Below are positions 41,068 to 50,415 of a DNA stretch of 64,000 bases, piece by piece. Numbering within the stretch: the first letter of the stretch is position 1; every line of letters starts with the position of its first letter. The notes beneath the pieces were generated by a model. The model did not search any database, was not told where the DNA came from, and saw only the letters and a program-made list of their open reading frames with translations. The DNA is from a virus: IMG/VR virus record IMGVR_UViG_3300024496_000030, positions 19,117 through 83,116 of that record; one strand, 5' to 3'. The position numbers and the translations under genes were made by a program.

Positions 41068-41940
41068 ATGACCGTAACCGAAGCGCTGCTTTCCGATGCT
41101 CAGCGTCTTGTGTATGGACGCAGAAGAATTATTGACACGCTCTATCAAGAAGATCCAGATAAGTTCAAAGTTTTACAGGCTACTGATATTCAATCCATCT
41201 CACTCCAGGATGATTTGGTTTGTCTGGATCTAGCAGACACCCAACTCTATATAGAGCGGGCAAAAATCCTCAAAAATTTTTGGGAGCACCGCACGCGTAC
41301 CCCTTCCTACTTTGATTACAAGGTCTGGAGCCAGGCATTGAGCAGCCGCCCCTGGCAAGGAACACCTGTTGCAGCCTTGGATTACGGTCCGTCCCAAGCA
41401 ATTGATGCGCTGGAGCCTTTGCTGGGACGCCCGCCTCGAATTCAAACGGATCGTGATGGAGTACAGAAGTTGTACTTTGTTATGGAGAAAGAAGAAATGT
41501 GCAGCTGTGAATCATGGAATCAAATGCATGTTCACAGGCATGAACTTTCTGATGAGTTCTCTACTTATACCGACATAAAATTCAAGCCTATTTGTAAGCA
41601 TTTACAATGGTGTTCTGCCAACATGTTGCTTCATGCAATTCGGTTTGAATCCAGGCAGAACGATAAAGAATATAACCCAAGAATCTGTGTCTACTATTTT
41701 GATCATCGTCGCGGTTTGTTACTGTATCGCGTTACTTATGACGGTGTAAAAACAGGTGGTCAGTGGCTACCTGTTGGTGGGTGGAAAGAAAAAGCTGTCT
41801 ATGACAGCAACCACATGCCAACCGGAGCTTGCTGGCAAACCTTCACCGATGCTTTAACTCAAGATCCTCCCTTCAAACTATCGCCCTATTCCCATAGCCT
41901 GGGTGCTCTGATGAATAGCACCTGCTCTAAACAGTCCTGA
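41068..41940 (+). CDS. SWIM-type zinc-finger protein
   Basis: A 290-aa protein. EEMCSCESWNQMHVHRH followed by FKPICKHLQWC gives a CxC...CxH arrangement typical of SWIM zinc fingers (about residues 141-180), which bind DNA or proteins. The rest is globular and not recognised. Leader: GCACACACCACC before the ATG. Confidence 0.5.
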   Translation: MTVTEALLSDAQRLVYGRRRIIDTLYQEDPDKFKVLQATDIQSISLQDDLVCLDLADTQLYIERAKILKNFWEHRTRTPSYFDYKVWSQALSSRPWQGTPVAALDYGPSQAIDALEPLLGRPPRIQTDRDGVQKLYFVMEKEEMCSCESWNQMHVHRHELSDEFSTYTDIKFKPICKHLQWCSANMLLHAIRFESRQNDKEYNPRICVYYFDHRRGLLLYRVTYDGVKTGGQWLPVGGWKEKAVYDSNHMPTGACWQTFTDALTQDPPFKLSPYSHSLGALMNSTCSKQS

Positions 41941-41964
41941 TTGCACACCACCGCATTACTCACC

Positions 41965-42561
41965 ATGGCTGACAAGCTTTCCCTGATCCAGATTGCTGAA
42001 TCCATCCAGCACATCAGCTTCTTGAAGGACATGCCCGACATCCCCGAAGATGAGCGGGCCATGCTGGAGCAACATCTTCATGATCTGGCTTCTCGCCAGG
42101 AGTCCAAGTTTGATGCCATCATCGGCATGATTAAAAAGTGCGATGCTTATATCGAGGCATTGCAAACAGAGATGGATGAGATTAAGGTAAACCTAGATGC
42201 ATGGAAAAAGAACCGAGAGAAAATGGTTTCCATTGTTAAGTTTGCGTATCAACAGAATCTCATTGATAACAAACCAACAGGCGTTAAATATCAAGCTACT
42301 ATTCGTAAAGTTAAGCCACGTCTTGTGGATAACTTTGAACACTGGGAGGAGGAAGATAAGACTGAATTTGGTTTGCGTAAGACCACAACAGTAACGCGCA
42401 TTAAAGACAACACAGTTGTGGATGTGAAGCAAGAGGATATACCTGATAAAGACCGGGTGCGTGATGCACTTGCTACTGATGACGGCTCAGCGCCAGCAGC
42501 AGCCCAGCTTGTTCCTGGATTCTCCTTTGTGTATGAGCGCCGCAAGAGATTAACTACCTGA
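41965..42561 (+). CDS. Gp157-like coiled-coil protein
   Basis: A 198-aa protein from ATG 41965. It has an N-terminal acidic helix, a long coiled coil (about 40-105: IKKCDAYIEALQTEMDEIKV), a basic strand-rich part (IRKVKPRLVDNFEHW) and a C-terminal FSFVYERRKR. The pattern resembles siphophage Gp157 family proteins, often next to recombination and SSB genes. Leader: TTGCACACCACCGC and CACCATGG. Confidence 0.5.
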   Translation: MADKLSLIQIAESIQHISFLKDMPDIPEDERAMLEQHLHDLASRQESKFDAIIGMIKKCDAYIEALQTEMDEIKVNLDAWKKNREKMVSIVKFAYQQNLIDNKPTGVKYQATIRKVKPRLVDNFEHWEEEDKTEFGLRKTTTVTRIKDNTVVDVKQEDIPDKDRVRDALATDDGSAPAAAQLVPGFSFVYERRKRLTT

Positions 42562-42642
42562 TAAACTAGATGAGTTCCCCCTCTCTTTGATGGGGCCTCA
42601 CGGTTCTGGAGGCGTCCGTTAACGTCTCCCCGACTTCCCCTC

Positions 42643-42813
42643 ATGCGTCGCCAAAAGCTCTGGCACCTCTGGGCAAAAGCACTCGGAGAAAAGACAGGAC
42701 GGACAACCTCAGAAGCTGATCAGGTTGCTCTTATCCGTTCCGTCATCTTCTTAACTTACTTCTTAACTAACTGTTTCATTGTGGCTGGTGTCATTCGCCA
42801 CTGGAACAACTGA
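42643..42813 (+). CDS. Small cyanophage-type membrane protein (LWAKxLGEK)
   Basis: A 56-aa protein. RQKLWHLWAKALGEKTGRTT, then a membrane helix (IRSVIFLTYFLTNCFIVAGV). I recall this LWAKxLGEK plus helix pattern from cyanophages; function unknown. A GGAGGCGT/ACGTCTCC hairpin (42608-42629) ends 13 nt upstream. Confidence 0.6.
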   Translation: MRRQKLWHLWAKALGEKTGRTTSEADQVALIRSVIFLTYFLTNCFIVAGVIRHWNN

Positions 42814-42903
42814 GTCTCGTGTAAGACTTAACACTTTCTCCCTACCCTCCCTAGTAACCAAGAACAACATCCGCTAATCTTGGTGCGGCCTTCCGTACCT
42901 TCT

Positions 42904-43230
42904 ATGGCTGCTGAGTTCTACTACAGGGATTACGAAACCTATTTCCCCACATTCAGCAAGCACTCTGGCAAAATTGCTGAAATGATGGCTCATTTGAACC
43001 ATCAGATTACTGAATTTAATTTGGCGCCAGTACCCAGTCAGGAACTGTTTCGTATGACTTTGGATCTGATGTATTACGTTGATCAAAGTTATAAATCAGA
43101 TCACGGTATTCCTGATCAGTACGAAGTTCTTTCTTTCAAAACTAAAGATGAAATGCTTGATTCAATGCGATCTCTCCTCAAAGAAGAACTTGATCGGTAC
43201 CTGGGATCTAGCGATGCAGCCAATCAATGA
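42904..43230 (+). CDS. Protein of unknown function
   Basis: A 108-aa protein from ATG 42904 (MAAEFYYRDYETYFPTFSKH); the frame opens at GTG 42880. Helical, acidic; overlaps the next gene by 17 nt. Not recognised. Confidence 0.55.
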   Translation: MAAEFYYRDYETYFPTFSKHSGKIAEMMAHLNHQITEFNLAPVPSQELFRMTLDLMYYVDQSYKSDHGIPDQYEVLSFKTKDEMLDSMRSLLKEELDRYLGSSDAANQ

Positions 43231-43405
43231 AACCACTCAGTCCTGGGTCTGTGATGTTGATGAGGACGGTGTTCTTACCTTCCCCGATGAACTCTGGAAC
43301 CTCATGGGTTGGCAGGAAGGAGACACTGTGGAGTTTCTTGATCAAGAAGATGGATCATTTATTCTCAGGAAAGTAGACCCTGAAAGCAATGATCAAGATT
43401 GTTAA
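43214..43405 (+). CDS. AbrB/MazE-like small protein
   Basis: A 63-aa acidic protein from ATG 43214. VLTFPDELWNLMGWQEGDTV, then EFLDQEDGSFILRKV, fits the SpoVT-AbrB swapped-hairpin fold (P-x-E-L, W-x-x-GD turn, terminal I-L-R-K). It is a second AbrB-like gene besides 4101-4286. No toxin gene is visible nearby. Confidence 0.6.
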   Translation: MQPINETTQSWVCDVDEDGVLTFPDELWNLMGWQEGDTVEFLDQEDGSFILRKVDPESNDQDC

Positions 43406-43559
43406 AGATAAGTTGGTCCGACGTTTGAATGTTCATCTGGTGTCTCACATTGGGGCGCCAGAAACATCAACTGATTGGGTCAATGGCTATCAACAAGCCA
43501 TCAATGATGCTGAAAAGTTTCTTGATCAGCTTGAAGTTTATGAACCTTACACAGAATGA
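43389..43559 (+). CDS. Small helical protein
   Basis: A 56-aa protein (MIKIVKDKLVRRLNVHLVSH) starting inside the end of the AbrB-like gene and overlapping the next ATG (ATGA). Not recognised. Confidence 0.5.
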   Translation: MIKIVKDKLVRRLNVHLVSHIGAPETSTDWVNGYQQAINDAEKFLDQLEVYEPYTE

Positions 43560-43969
43560 AACTTTCCGAACTTCTCAACAAGCTGCAACGGTTTCACGAT
43601 CTGTACCCACAGATTGATCCTGAAATCACGCTGACTGAAGTTGCATATTGTACTTATGATATAAGAAAGACTGATCCCGAGTTTTACTGTAGAACTGTCA
43701 AGGAAATTACTTGTTTTGAGTTGCAAACATTCTTGCATATCCCTGCTGAAAGTTTGTTTTCAGAACGCGGTCCTTACCTAAACATCTTCTATGAAGGCGA
43801 TGTTATTGATAGACCAGAAGACTATTGGAAAAACAATTACTTTGCTCAACATGCAAACAAACAAACTGGAGCAGTTCATTCAAGCAGCTGCTCAAGCCCA
43901 GACCCAGGATCTCCAGTGGATCAGCAACCTGTACCAGAGCAGGCTGAAGAATCTTACGGAGAAAAGTGA
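43556..43969 (+). CDS. Protein of unknown function
   Basis: A 137-aa protein. Residues 1-95 are globular (MKLSELLNKLQRFHDLYPQI); the tail is Ser/Pro/Gln-rich and disordered. Overlaps both neighbours, which suggests coupling. Not recognised. Confidence 0.55.
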   Translation: MKLSELLNKLQRFHDLYPQIDPEITLTEVAYCTYDIRKTDPEFYCRTVKEITCFELQTFLHIPAESLFSERGPYLNIFYEGDVIDRPEDYWKNNYFAQHANKQTGAVHSSSCSSPDPGSPVDQQPVPEQAEESYGEK

Positions 43970-44229
43970 GAAATATAATGAAGGGAAGAATTCTGCTTTC
44001 AATGAAAACACACAAACTAATTGACCTCATGCAGCCAGAGTGGGTTTGTACCGACTGTGGTAGGCAATGGGGTCTATGGTGGGATGATGGAAAATACGCC
44101 GGCCCAGCAAAACACTGTGCTACCTTCCATGACGGAAAGTGTGATGTGTGCGGTAATAAAAAACCTGTAACTGAAGCTCGTGACTACGGTTACCTAAAAG
44201 AAGGATGGCATGAACCTTTGGTAGAGTAG
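43966..44229 (+). CDS. Zinc-ribbon-like small protein
   Basis: An 87-aa protein; possible starts are GTG 43966 (overlapping the previous stop), ATG 43978 and ATG 44002. WVCTDCGRQWG and GKCDVCGNK provide CxxC pairs typical of a zinc ribbon. Probably binds nucleic acid. Not assigned to a family. Confidence 0.55.
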   Translation: MRNIMKGRILLSMKTHKLIDLMQPEWVCTDCGRQWGLWWDDGKYAGPAKHCATFHDGKCDVCGNKKPVTEARDYGYLKEGWHEPLVE

Positions 44230-44250
44230 TACCAATAAAAGTGCTTTGGA

Positions 44251-44409
44251 ATGATGCGTCATCGCAGCGCTCTTAAAGAACAAGTTCTTGCTGATGCTCG
44301 TAAGAAAATGGGCATGAGCGATGAAAAACGTACCGAGTTTCAGCAACGAATGAAAGAAGCTAAGGCCAAGCGTATGGCTAAGCAAGAGAAGAAGACAGCT
44401 TCTGCATAA
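44251..44409 (+). CDS. Small basic helical protein
   Basis: A 52-aa Lys/Arg/Met/Ala-rich protein (MMRHRSALKEQVLADARKKM), a single charged helix. Not recognised. Confidence 0.45.
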   Translation: MMRHRSALKEQVLADARKKMGMSDEKRTEFQQRMKEAKAKRMAKQEKKTASA

Positions 44410-44437
44410 TTGCTTCTTAAATAAAACCTGCTAACTT
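44410..44437 (+). promoter_or_regulatory. Putative promoter (TTGCTT-16-TAACTT)
   Basis: TTGCTT at 44410-44415, 16-nt spacer ending in CTGC, TAACTT at 44432-44437, 23 nt before the ATG at 44460. The layout repeats at 54453-54480. Confidence 0.45.
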
Positions 44438-44459
44438 AGTGCTGTAAGTACCATTTCAT

Positions 44460-44696
44460 ATGGCTCGCAGCACTAAACAAGCACGCTTTAAAGGTAAGCC
44501 TTCGGAAATCCTAGACTCCATTGAGTTCGAGGGTTACACCATTCAGTCTTTACGCCACGGGGTAACGGGACATATTCTCTACCGTTATCCCAGCGAAGAT
44601 TATGACTGGGAACCCTGCTGGGGTATGGACCTTGAAACGGCTAAAAAATCGGTGTTGCGCTGTCGAGAAGCAGAGCAACTACAATCAAAAGCATAA
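44460..44696 (+). CDS. Small basic protein of unknown function
   Basis: A 78-aa protein (MARSTKQARFKGKPSEILDS) with aromatic residues in the middle (GHILYRYPSEDYDWEPCW). Not recognised. Has its own putative promoter. Confidence 0.5.
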   Translation: MARSTKQARFKGKPSEILDSIEFEGYTIQSLRHGVTGHILYRYPSEDYDWEPCWGMDLETAKKSVLRCREAEQLQSKA

Positions 44697-44707
44697 TTAG
44701 TGTTGTC

Positions 44708-44968
44708 ATGGGACCAGTTAAGAACGACCTTATGGATGACCTTGCATGGTCCATCTATGAGTACTTAGTTGATGAGTCAACCAAGTACGAGGGTTCTTTG
44801 CTGGTCCTCATGCCAATCACCAAGATTGCTAAACAGTTTGAACGTAATCACCGGACTGTCACCAGGCGGTTGAGTGCGCTTAAAAATGAAGGGTTGATTA
44901 CTCCTATCATCAAAAAAGACTATGTGACACTTTATAGTGTTGCTGATGCGGAGATTCCTGATGAATGA
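44708..44968 (+). CDS. Winged-helix DNA-binding protein
   Basis: An 86-aa protein. PITKIAKQFERNHRTVTRRL plus SALKNEGLITPI is a helix-turn-helix with a short wing, resembling small MarR/IclR-type domains. Likely a transcription or replication-initiation regulator. Its stop overlaps the next start. Confidence 0.6.
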   Translation: MGPVKNDLMDDLAWSIYEYLVDESTKYEGSLLVLMPITKIAKQFERNHRTVTRRLSALKNEGLITPIIKKDYVTLYSVADAEIPDE

Positions 44969-45254
44969 ACGAGAACAAAATCCCGTTGCGGATCTCACAT
45001 TCCTCTTGGGTAGCTTTACTGACAATGGCCGCTCGCTTCGATCTTTTGTGAATCACCCTCAAGAACTGGCTATCACCATCTTGGTTACTGGATTACTGTC
45101 TAACTCCAGGTGGGCAATGGATCCAGAAGATGCCATCAAGACTGCCTTTGTGATTCACGAGCAGATTCAGAAGGAAGTGCAGAACTATCAGTCCTTGAAG
45201 TTCGTCAACAACGTTGAGAACTGCTTTAAGAGACCGGAGTTGACGGAGGAATGA
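44961..45254 (+). CDS. Protein of unknown function
   Basis: A 97-aa helical protein from ATG 44961 (MNEREQNPVADLTFLLGSFT). Coupled to the genes before and after by overlaps. Not recognised. Confidence 0.55.
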   Translation: MNEREQNPVADLTFLLGSFTDNGRSLRSFVNHPQELAITILVTGLLSNSRWAMDPEDAIKTAFVIHEQIQKEVQNYQSLKFVNNVENCFKRPELTEE

Positions 45255-45511
45255 AAAAGAAATCCACGCACGCACCTCTCTCCTACTTCGATATTGATAT
45301 CGAGTGGGGTCATGTCCGGATTGGCAAGCTGTTGATTCACTGGTTTAACTCCAGTGCTCAGTACGACAGCTGGGGAAGTTGCGATATTACGTGGGATCTT
45401 AAGCATTCTTTCCTTTTCTGCTTTAATGAGGTGCGCCAGCGGTTTGAGTTCAGTCACCGCATCATTGATCCCGATATCCGCCGGGTCATGCAGGGCGTCA
45501 AACACTTCTAA
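45251..45511 (+). CDS. Protein of unknown function
   Basis: An 86-aa protein rich in aromatic residues and strands (DIDIEWGHVRIGKLLIHWFN). Starts by ATGA overlap. Not recognised. Confidence 0.55.
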   Translation: MKKKSTHAPLSYFDIDIEWGHVRIGKLLIHWFNSSAQYDSWGSCDITWDLKHSFLFCFNEVRQRFEFSHRIIDPDIRRVMQGVKHF

Positions 45512-45564
45512 TTGGTTGCAACCACTCAGGTTTTTGCTACGTTACAGGGACTTGAGCTGCGTCT

Positions 45565-46485
45565 GTGCCTGCTGTCCTGGATGAAATTTGTGCAGACGTT
45601 CGCTTAATAGAAGAACTAGAGCGCAAGATTTATACGCCGTACTCTAAAACTGCATCGTATGAGCAGTTCTTGGATTACCGTTCCGAAGGGGATACCCGTG
45701 TAGAAATTAACGGTAGTCGCCACTACAAGACGCCTTATGGTGCGCTTCCCTCTGTTACCACAATCCTCTCCGCAACTGGTGGTAACAAGGCAGCATTAGA
45801 AAGATGGGCAAAAAAGAATCCTGGTGGACGAGAAGCAGCAGCTGCACGTGGTACCCGTGTTCACTCCTTAATGGAGGAGTACCTTCTTGGTATCAATAAG
45901 AACCCGCAGATTGATGATGAGGAGATCTATGACTTCTGGAAAGGTCTTCCCGAGAAACTTGACAAGCTGGATCGGGTGGTCTGGGCAGAAAACCCTGCCA
46001 ATCCTGATGATTTTGCTTGGACGATGGGTGGTGATGGTATCTCCCGAGTCTGGCATCCAGGTGTTCACGAGAGCGAAACGTGGGGTTGGGCTGGTGCTCC
46101 TGACATCGTGGCAGAGTACAAAGGAAAAGTGGTTCTTGGTGACCTTAAAACCAGTAATGGCCTGTATTTCAGTAAGTGGCCAGGACCTGAAACCCTGAAA
46201 AGTGAGTACGGAATGAAGCGTGCTGGCTTCATGAAGTACCAAAAGTGCATGATGCAGATGGGTGCTTACGCCATGGCACTGGAGCACACCGTTGGAATTG
46301 TTCCTGAGATCATGATGATCTTTGTGGCAACACGGGAGCGGTCCCAAGTGTTTGCAGTACAGGGCGGGACCATCGAGAAGTACAAAAACAAGTGGCTTGA
46401 TGCTGTAAATAAGTACTATTCTGAGATTCTGCCGTCTCTAAATAAGACTGATATTGATATGGATGTGGTGGACGGCGACGCCTAA
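45565..46485 (+). CDS. PD-(D/E)XK exonuclease (Cas4/RecB-like)
   Basis: A 306-aa protein from GTG. Motifs in order: SVTTILS; RGTRVHSLMEEYL (His of motif I); WGWAGAPDIVAEYKGK (motif II Asp); LGDLKTSNG (motif III D-x-K); YQKCMMQMGAYAMALEH (motif IV Q-x-x-x-Y). This matches RecB/AddB/Cas4-type nucleases encoded by many phages for recombination or DNA processing. No Cys cluster for an Fe-S centre is obvious. Confidence 0.75.
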   Translation: MPAVLDEICADVRLIEELERKIYTPYSKTASYEQFLDYRSEGDTRVEINGSRHYKTPYGALPSVTTILSATGGNKAALERWAKKNPGGREAAAARGTRVHSLMEEYLLGINKNPQIDDEEIYDFWKGLPEKLDKLDRVVWAENPANPDDFAWTMGGDGISRVWHPGVHESETWGWAGAPDIVAEYKGKVVLGDLKTSNGLYFSKWPGPETLKSEYGMKRAGFMKYQKCMMQMGAYAMALEHTVGIVPEIMMIFVATRERSQVFAVQGGTIEKYKNKWLDAVNKYYSEILPSLNKTDIDMDVVDGDA

Positions 46486-46605
46486 GTGCAGGTGTCTGCC
46501 TCGTAAATTAAAGATACGAAGAAAAACGGTGGATCTCCTGGGCACTCCTGTCAAGTGCCGCTACGCTGGCTCCGTCGTCTTCTCCCTGATCCGCAATAAA
46601 ACAAC

Positions 46606-49221
46606 GTGACGACCGCTACTCCAGAACCCAAGCCCCCGCATAAGCATCTGTCTCCAGGTCAGATCAATCTCGATCTGATTCCGGTTGATTTTCCCCTAAC
46701 TCCCTTGCAGGGGAAGAAAGCTTATCTTCCTGGCTGGACTAGCGACCCCAAAACCGTCAGTGAAATCCGTAAAGAATTAGAAGAAGGCAGGGCAACGGGT
46801 GTTGGTTTGCTCTGCGGACAGTGGAGTAATGACCTTGCTCTGATTTTTGTTGATGTGGATGGAGAAGATGCCATCCCCGTCATTGAAGAGCTGGGTGGTG
46901 GTCCAATTGATGAAATCTTTCCTCCCACACTGACCATTACCAGTGGGAAACCTGGGAAATTTCGCATGTTATTTCGGGTGCCGCCAGAGCGCATCCAACA
47001 ACTGCCCGATAAAGCAACCATTAAAGTTGATAAGGCGCCATGGGAAATCCTTTGGAGATCCCGTCAAGGTGCATTGATGGGTGCACACCCTGATACAGCC
47101 GGATATTCCACAACAGCGCACGGTGGTTTTGAATATGCCAAGCGCCTACCGGAAATGCCGGAATGGTTATATGAAGCCATTGCCCGTGCATATCCCAGTA
47201 GCCGTTACCGGAAACGGAACTCTCCAGCTGGTGCTGTCGTTACCCAAAGCATCACGCTGAACTACGACACAGACTCGAAATATCACCAGGAAACTGTTGT
47301 AGCAGAAGCCCTTGAGTACCTGTCCGCACTATCGGAAGAACGGGCTGATGATTATGAAGAGTGGCTTGCAGTTGGCATGTCACTCCACCAAATTGATGAA
47401 TCCTTACTAGAAGCGTGGATTGAATGGTCCGCTCAGTCCGATCAATTTGAAGACGGTGCGTGTGAGCGCAAGTGGTCTAGCTTTGAGCGGCTGCCTGGTG
47501 GACCAAACCCTGATGGCGCCAGGGGTCTGAAAACGCTTCGGGCTAAAGCAAAGGAAGATGGTTACATTGATATGGGAGGCTTTGTTGTTCCTTCCATTGA
47601 TACCATCAGGAAACGTGCTGCCATGGATGACGACGGCACCGTTGAACATGATGAGGGCAACCTATTTGCTGAACTGTTTGGTGGTGTTGCACTGCCAGAC
47701 GATCTTTTCGGTGAGGATGGTGAGCTAGATCTGGTACGGATTCCTGGTCAACCGTCCTTGCCAGGTGGGAAGAAGCAGAAAGGAGCAACCCGTAATCCGC
47801 CTGCTTCTGAGATTGCTAACTTCATCTCACCCATGTTCAACAAAAATGGGTGGCGATATGACCCTAGATTTGATAGGTTTATGAAATATGACCGCCAACG
47901 CGGTGTATGGAATGAGCAAGATCATACGAAAGATTTTAAGCATGAGGTGCAATTTGTCCTCGGAAACACTTCTCTCCCTGGCGGGTACACTTCTCATCTC
48001 GTTAATGATGTGTGTGCTCTGCTGGAGGGGCACCTCACCGAATACCAATGGAATGACGATCCCTCCCGTCTTGCATTCCGTAACGGTGTCTACGATCTGG
48101 ACACCAAGGAATTCCTAGAGCACAACCCTGATCACTTCATCATCTGGGGTCTAGACATTGATTACATCCCAGAGGCTGATCCCGGTCCCATTACCGAGTG
48201 GCTCTACCGCACGCAATATGGTGATGAGGCCAGGGTTAATGTGCTGCGGGCTTGGCTCCGTGCCTGCTTAGTGGGGCGTGGTAATGAAATCCAGCGCTTT
48301 TTTGAAGTGATCGGCCCAGGTGGTCGGGGTAAATCGACCTTTGCCAACCTCTGCTGTGCTCTTGTTGGTAGCGGGAACTACGCCAGTACTACCCTCAACC
48401 AGCTGGAGCAAAGCCGCTTTGAGCTGTCCTCCATCAAGGGCAAGCGCCTGACGCTAATCAATGATTCGGAGCGTTACGGCGGTTCTGCCCAGACCTTCAA
48501 GGCACTGACCGGTGGTGACTCCCTGCGCTATGAGGAAAAGCTCAAGCCCATCGGTGAACCATTTGTGTACACCGGCATGGTCATGGTAGTTGCTAACGAG
48601 CCCATTCAGACAACGGATAACACCAGTGGTTTGAGCCGCCGCCGCTTAACAATTGAGTTCAATAGGCCCTTATATGAGCGCAATAGTGAAGCCAAGGACA
48701 TGATCAAGATTGAACATGGCCGGGTGTCAGGTCTCTGGAAGGACTACCTGCCCGGTCTGGTCAACTGGGTTATGGAGATGGATGAACAAACCATGCGTCA
48801 GTACCTGCTTGACACCAATGAAATGGTGCCAGCACTGCGCCGCGTTCGTAATAACATCCTCCTCAACAGCAATAACCTGATTGAATGGCTGCAATCAGAA
48901 GTGGTGCAAGCTGATCACGTCACTGCTGTTGGTAAGAAGATTCCGAACGGCAATAAAGAAACCAATGAGCGCTATGTCAATAGCAACTACCACCTCTATC
49001 CCAGCTACTGCGAATACTGTGACGCCACGGGATCGAAAGCTGTGGGTCAGAAACGATTTATCAACCTGCTACTGGATTGCTGCAAGAACCAATTAGGTCT
49101 TGATGAGGTCCGTACCTTTAGTAAAGGTGGCAAACCCTTTGTCAAAGGACTTGCTATCCGTAACTCCGATCAGAAATTTAAAGATCTACCGACAATCCTT
49201 CCAGAAGGAAAAGAAGAGTAA
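46606..49221 (+). CDS. Primase-helicase (Prim-Pol plus D5/SF3 helicase)
   Basis: An 871-aa protein from GTG. N-terminus: a Prim-Pol-like domain (about 20-190), with LIFVDVDGED and ITSGKPGKFRMLF. Middle: a linker rich in Pro/Gly/Asp and a D5-N-type region (about 395-540: FRNGVYDLDTKEF). C-terminus: SF3/D5 helicase with Walker A GPGGRGKSTF (about 570-579) and arginine-rich ends. It primes and unwinds DNA for the family A polymerase. The gene ends at a bidirectional terminator. Confidence 0.88.
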   Translation: MTTATPEPKPPHKHLSPGQINLDLIPVDFPLTPLQGKKAYLPGWTSDPKTVSEIRKELEEGRATGVGLLCGQWSNDLALIFVDVDGEDAIPVIEELGGGPIDEIFPPTLTITSGKPGKFRMLFRVPPERIQQLPDKATIKVDKAPWEILWRSRQGALMGAHPDTAGYSTTAHGGFEYAKRLPEMPEWLYEAIARAYPSSRYRKRNSPAGAVVTQSITLNYDTDSKYHQETVVAEALEYLSALSEERADDYEEWLAVGMSLHQIDESLLEAWIEWSAQSDQFEDGACERKWSSFERLPGGPNPDGARGLKTLRAKAKEDGYIDMGGFVVPSIDTIRKRAAMDDDGTVEHDEGNLFAELFGGVALPDDLFGEDGELDLVRIPGQPSLPGGKKQKGATRNPPASEIANFISPMFNKNGWRYDPRFDRFMKYDRQRGVWNEQDHTKDFKHEVQFVLGNTSLPGGYTSHLVNDVCALLEGHLTEYQWNDDPSRLAFRNGVYDLDTKEFLEHNPDHFIIWGLDIDYIPEADPGPITEWLYRTQYGDEARVNVLRAWLRACLVGRGNEIQRFFEVIGPGGRGKSTFANLCCALVGSGNYASTTLNQLEQSRFELSSIKGKRLTLINDSERYGGSAQTFKALTGGDSLRYEEKLKPIGEPFVYTGMVMVVANEPIQTTDNTSGLSRRRLTIEFNRPLYERNSEAKDMIKIEHGRVSGLWKDYLPGLVNWVMEMDEQTMRQYLLDTNEMVPALRRVRNNILLNSNNLIEWLQSEVVQADHVTAVGKKIPNGNKETNERYVNSNYHLYPSYCEYCDATGSKAVGQKRFINLLLDCCKNQLGLDEVRTFSKGGKPFVKGLAIRNSDQKFKDLPTILPEGKEE

Positions 49222-49234
49222 CTGCACAAAAATA

Positions 49235-49267
49235 AGTCTGGCTGACAAAAAATATGTCAGCCAGACT
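49235..49267. terminator. Bidirectional intrinsic terminator
   Basis: AGTCTGGCTGAC (49235-49246) pairs perfectly with GTCAGCCAGACT (49256-49267), loop nine bases. On the plus strand TCTTGTTGT follows; on the minus strand TTATTTTT follows. It separates the primase-helicase from the convergent tail-spike gene. Confidence 0.85.
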
Positions 49268-49298
49268 CTTGTTGTAAAAATATTAGTGAAGGGGACTA

Positions 49299-50237
49299 CT
49301 ACGCTTCGAGGGCAGCAACACGAGCCTTCAGTGATTCAATCTCACCAATGGCTTCCTGCAGTGCAGCCGTCAGCAGCGGCACGAGCTTGGACTGGTCGAT
49401 GCCTTGGTAGATGGGGTTGCCGTCAGCATCTACAGCGTCTTTCTCGCCGGTGATCGCTTCGGGAACGACGGCTTGAACTTCATGGGCGATGAAGCCGTCA
49501 ACCGTTTGGCCTGGGTTGGCAATGAAGTTGAATCGGCTTGGTTTGAGCTGCTGTAGACGGGTGATGCCGTCGGAAACCAACGAGATGTTCTCTTTTAAGC
49601 GATAATCGGAGGAGGTGTTGTAAGACGTTGACGTAGACGTAACACCTATTGTTCCAACTGTTGAGCCACTGCGACGCATCTCTTGTATTGTGCCATCGCT
49701 GTTTCGATTTAAGTAGACAGTAGCATTGCTGCCTCTAGAAGCAAGAAGCGTTGCGCCATCTGCAGCGTTTTCAATTACAAATCCAGTATTTGTGTTTCCT
49801 ACGCCAGGATTAGTTACGGTTGCACCGCAACACAATGTATTTCCATTTTTGTCAATCCTCATCCGCTCCGTCGGAGAACTCGCCCCATCCGCAGTAGTGG
49901 AGAACCTTAGAAGAGTTGGCTGGCTACTTCCGGAAGTCCAAGTGCCTCCATCACGTACTGCCGTAATACTTGCTGCCGGAACATGCCCACTGTCTGCAAA
50001 GTTAATAACACCAATGTTTACACCATCTGCTGGAGTAGAATCGCCTCTGGTAATGAACAACCCACCAGCATTCGTTGCGCCATTTGCATTTCCTTGAATA
50101 AGAAGCCGACAAGTACCCTGAGCGCTACTAGACGTACCAACTAATAAACGTCCAGAGCTGTCTAGATTGACAGATCCATCAGGTGCAGAACTACTTAAAC
50201 TAAAACCTTTGACTAATGCTGCCTTTGTTTGCGACAT
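49299..50237 (-). CDS. Tail-spike/fibre protein with S74 intramolecular chaperone
   Basis: A 312-aa protein. The N-terminal 200 residues are strand-rich Ser/Gly/Asn repeats typical of fibres. The C-terminus is a peptidase S74 chaperone: SSDYRLKENISLVSDGI, VDGFIAHEVQAVVPEAITGE, KDAVDADGNPI, and a terminal coiled coil. S74 domains trimerise the spike and then cleave themselves off. Confidence 0.85.
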   Translation of the reverse strand: MSQTKAALVKGFSLSSSAPDGSVNLDSSGRLLVGTSSSAQGTCRLLIQGNANGATNAGGLFITRGDSTPADGVNIGVINFADSGHVPAASITAVRDGGTWTSGSSQPTLLRFSTTADGASSPTERMRIDKNGNTLCCGATVTNPGVGNTNTGFVIENAADGATLLASRGSNATVYLNRNSDGTIQEMRRSGSTVGTIGVTSTSTSYNTSSDYRLKENISLVSDGITRLQQLKPSRFNFIANPGQTVDGFIAHEVQAVVPEAITGEKDAVDADGNPIYQGIDQSKLVPLLTAALQEAIGEIESLKARVAALEA

Positions 50238-50413
50238 TACGCATCAACTTTATCCTTACCTTTCATTTTACAGGAACAAGATTCACATTTCTTGCACCAA
50301 GTTTTGTCGCCAGGGATTACTTCGGTTCCGTAATCCCAGTCATCATAGCTTTCTGAATTGCGTAGCCAACGGGCAAACTCTTCAATGTATTTTTTGATGA
50401 GTTGTGTTGGCAT
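50237..50413 (-). CDS. Small Cys-rich protein
   Basis: A 58-aa protein from ATG 50413 (MPTQLIKKYIEEFARWLRNS). KTWCKKCESCSCK gives four Cys, a possible small metal-binding site. Overlaps the fibre gene start by one base. Not recognised. Confidence 0.5.
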   Translation of the reverse strand: MPTQLIKKYIEEFARWLRNSESYDDWDYGTEVIPGDKTWCKKCESCSCKMKGKDKVDA

Positions 50414-50415
50414 GA

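Noticed and set aside
45868-46347. Minus-strand 159-codon frame
   Set aside because: Antisense shadow of the PD-(D/E)XK nuclease gene, whose motifs are intact in order.
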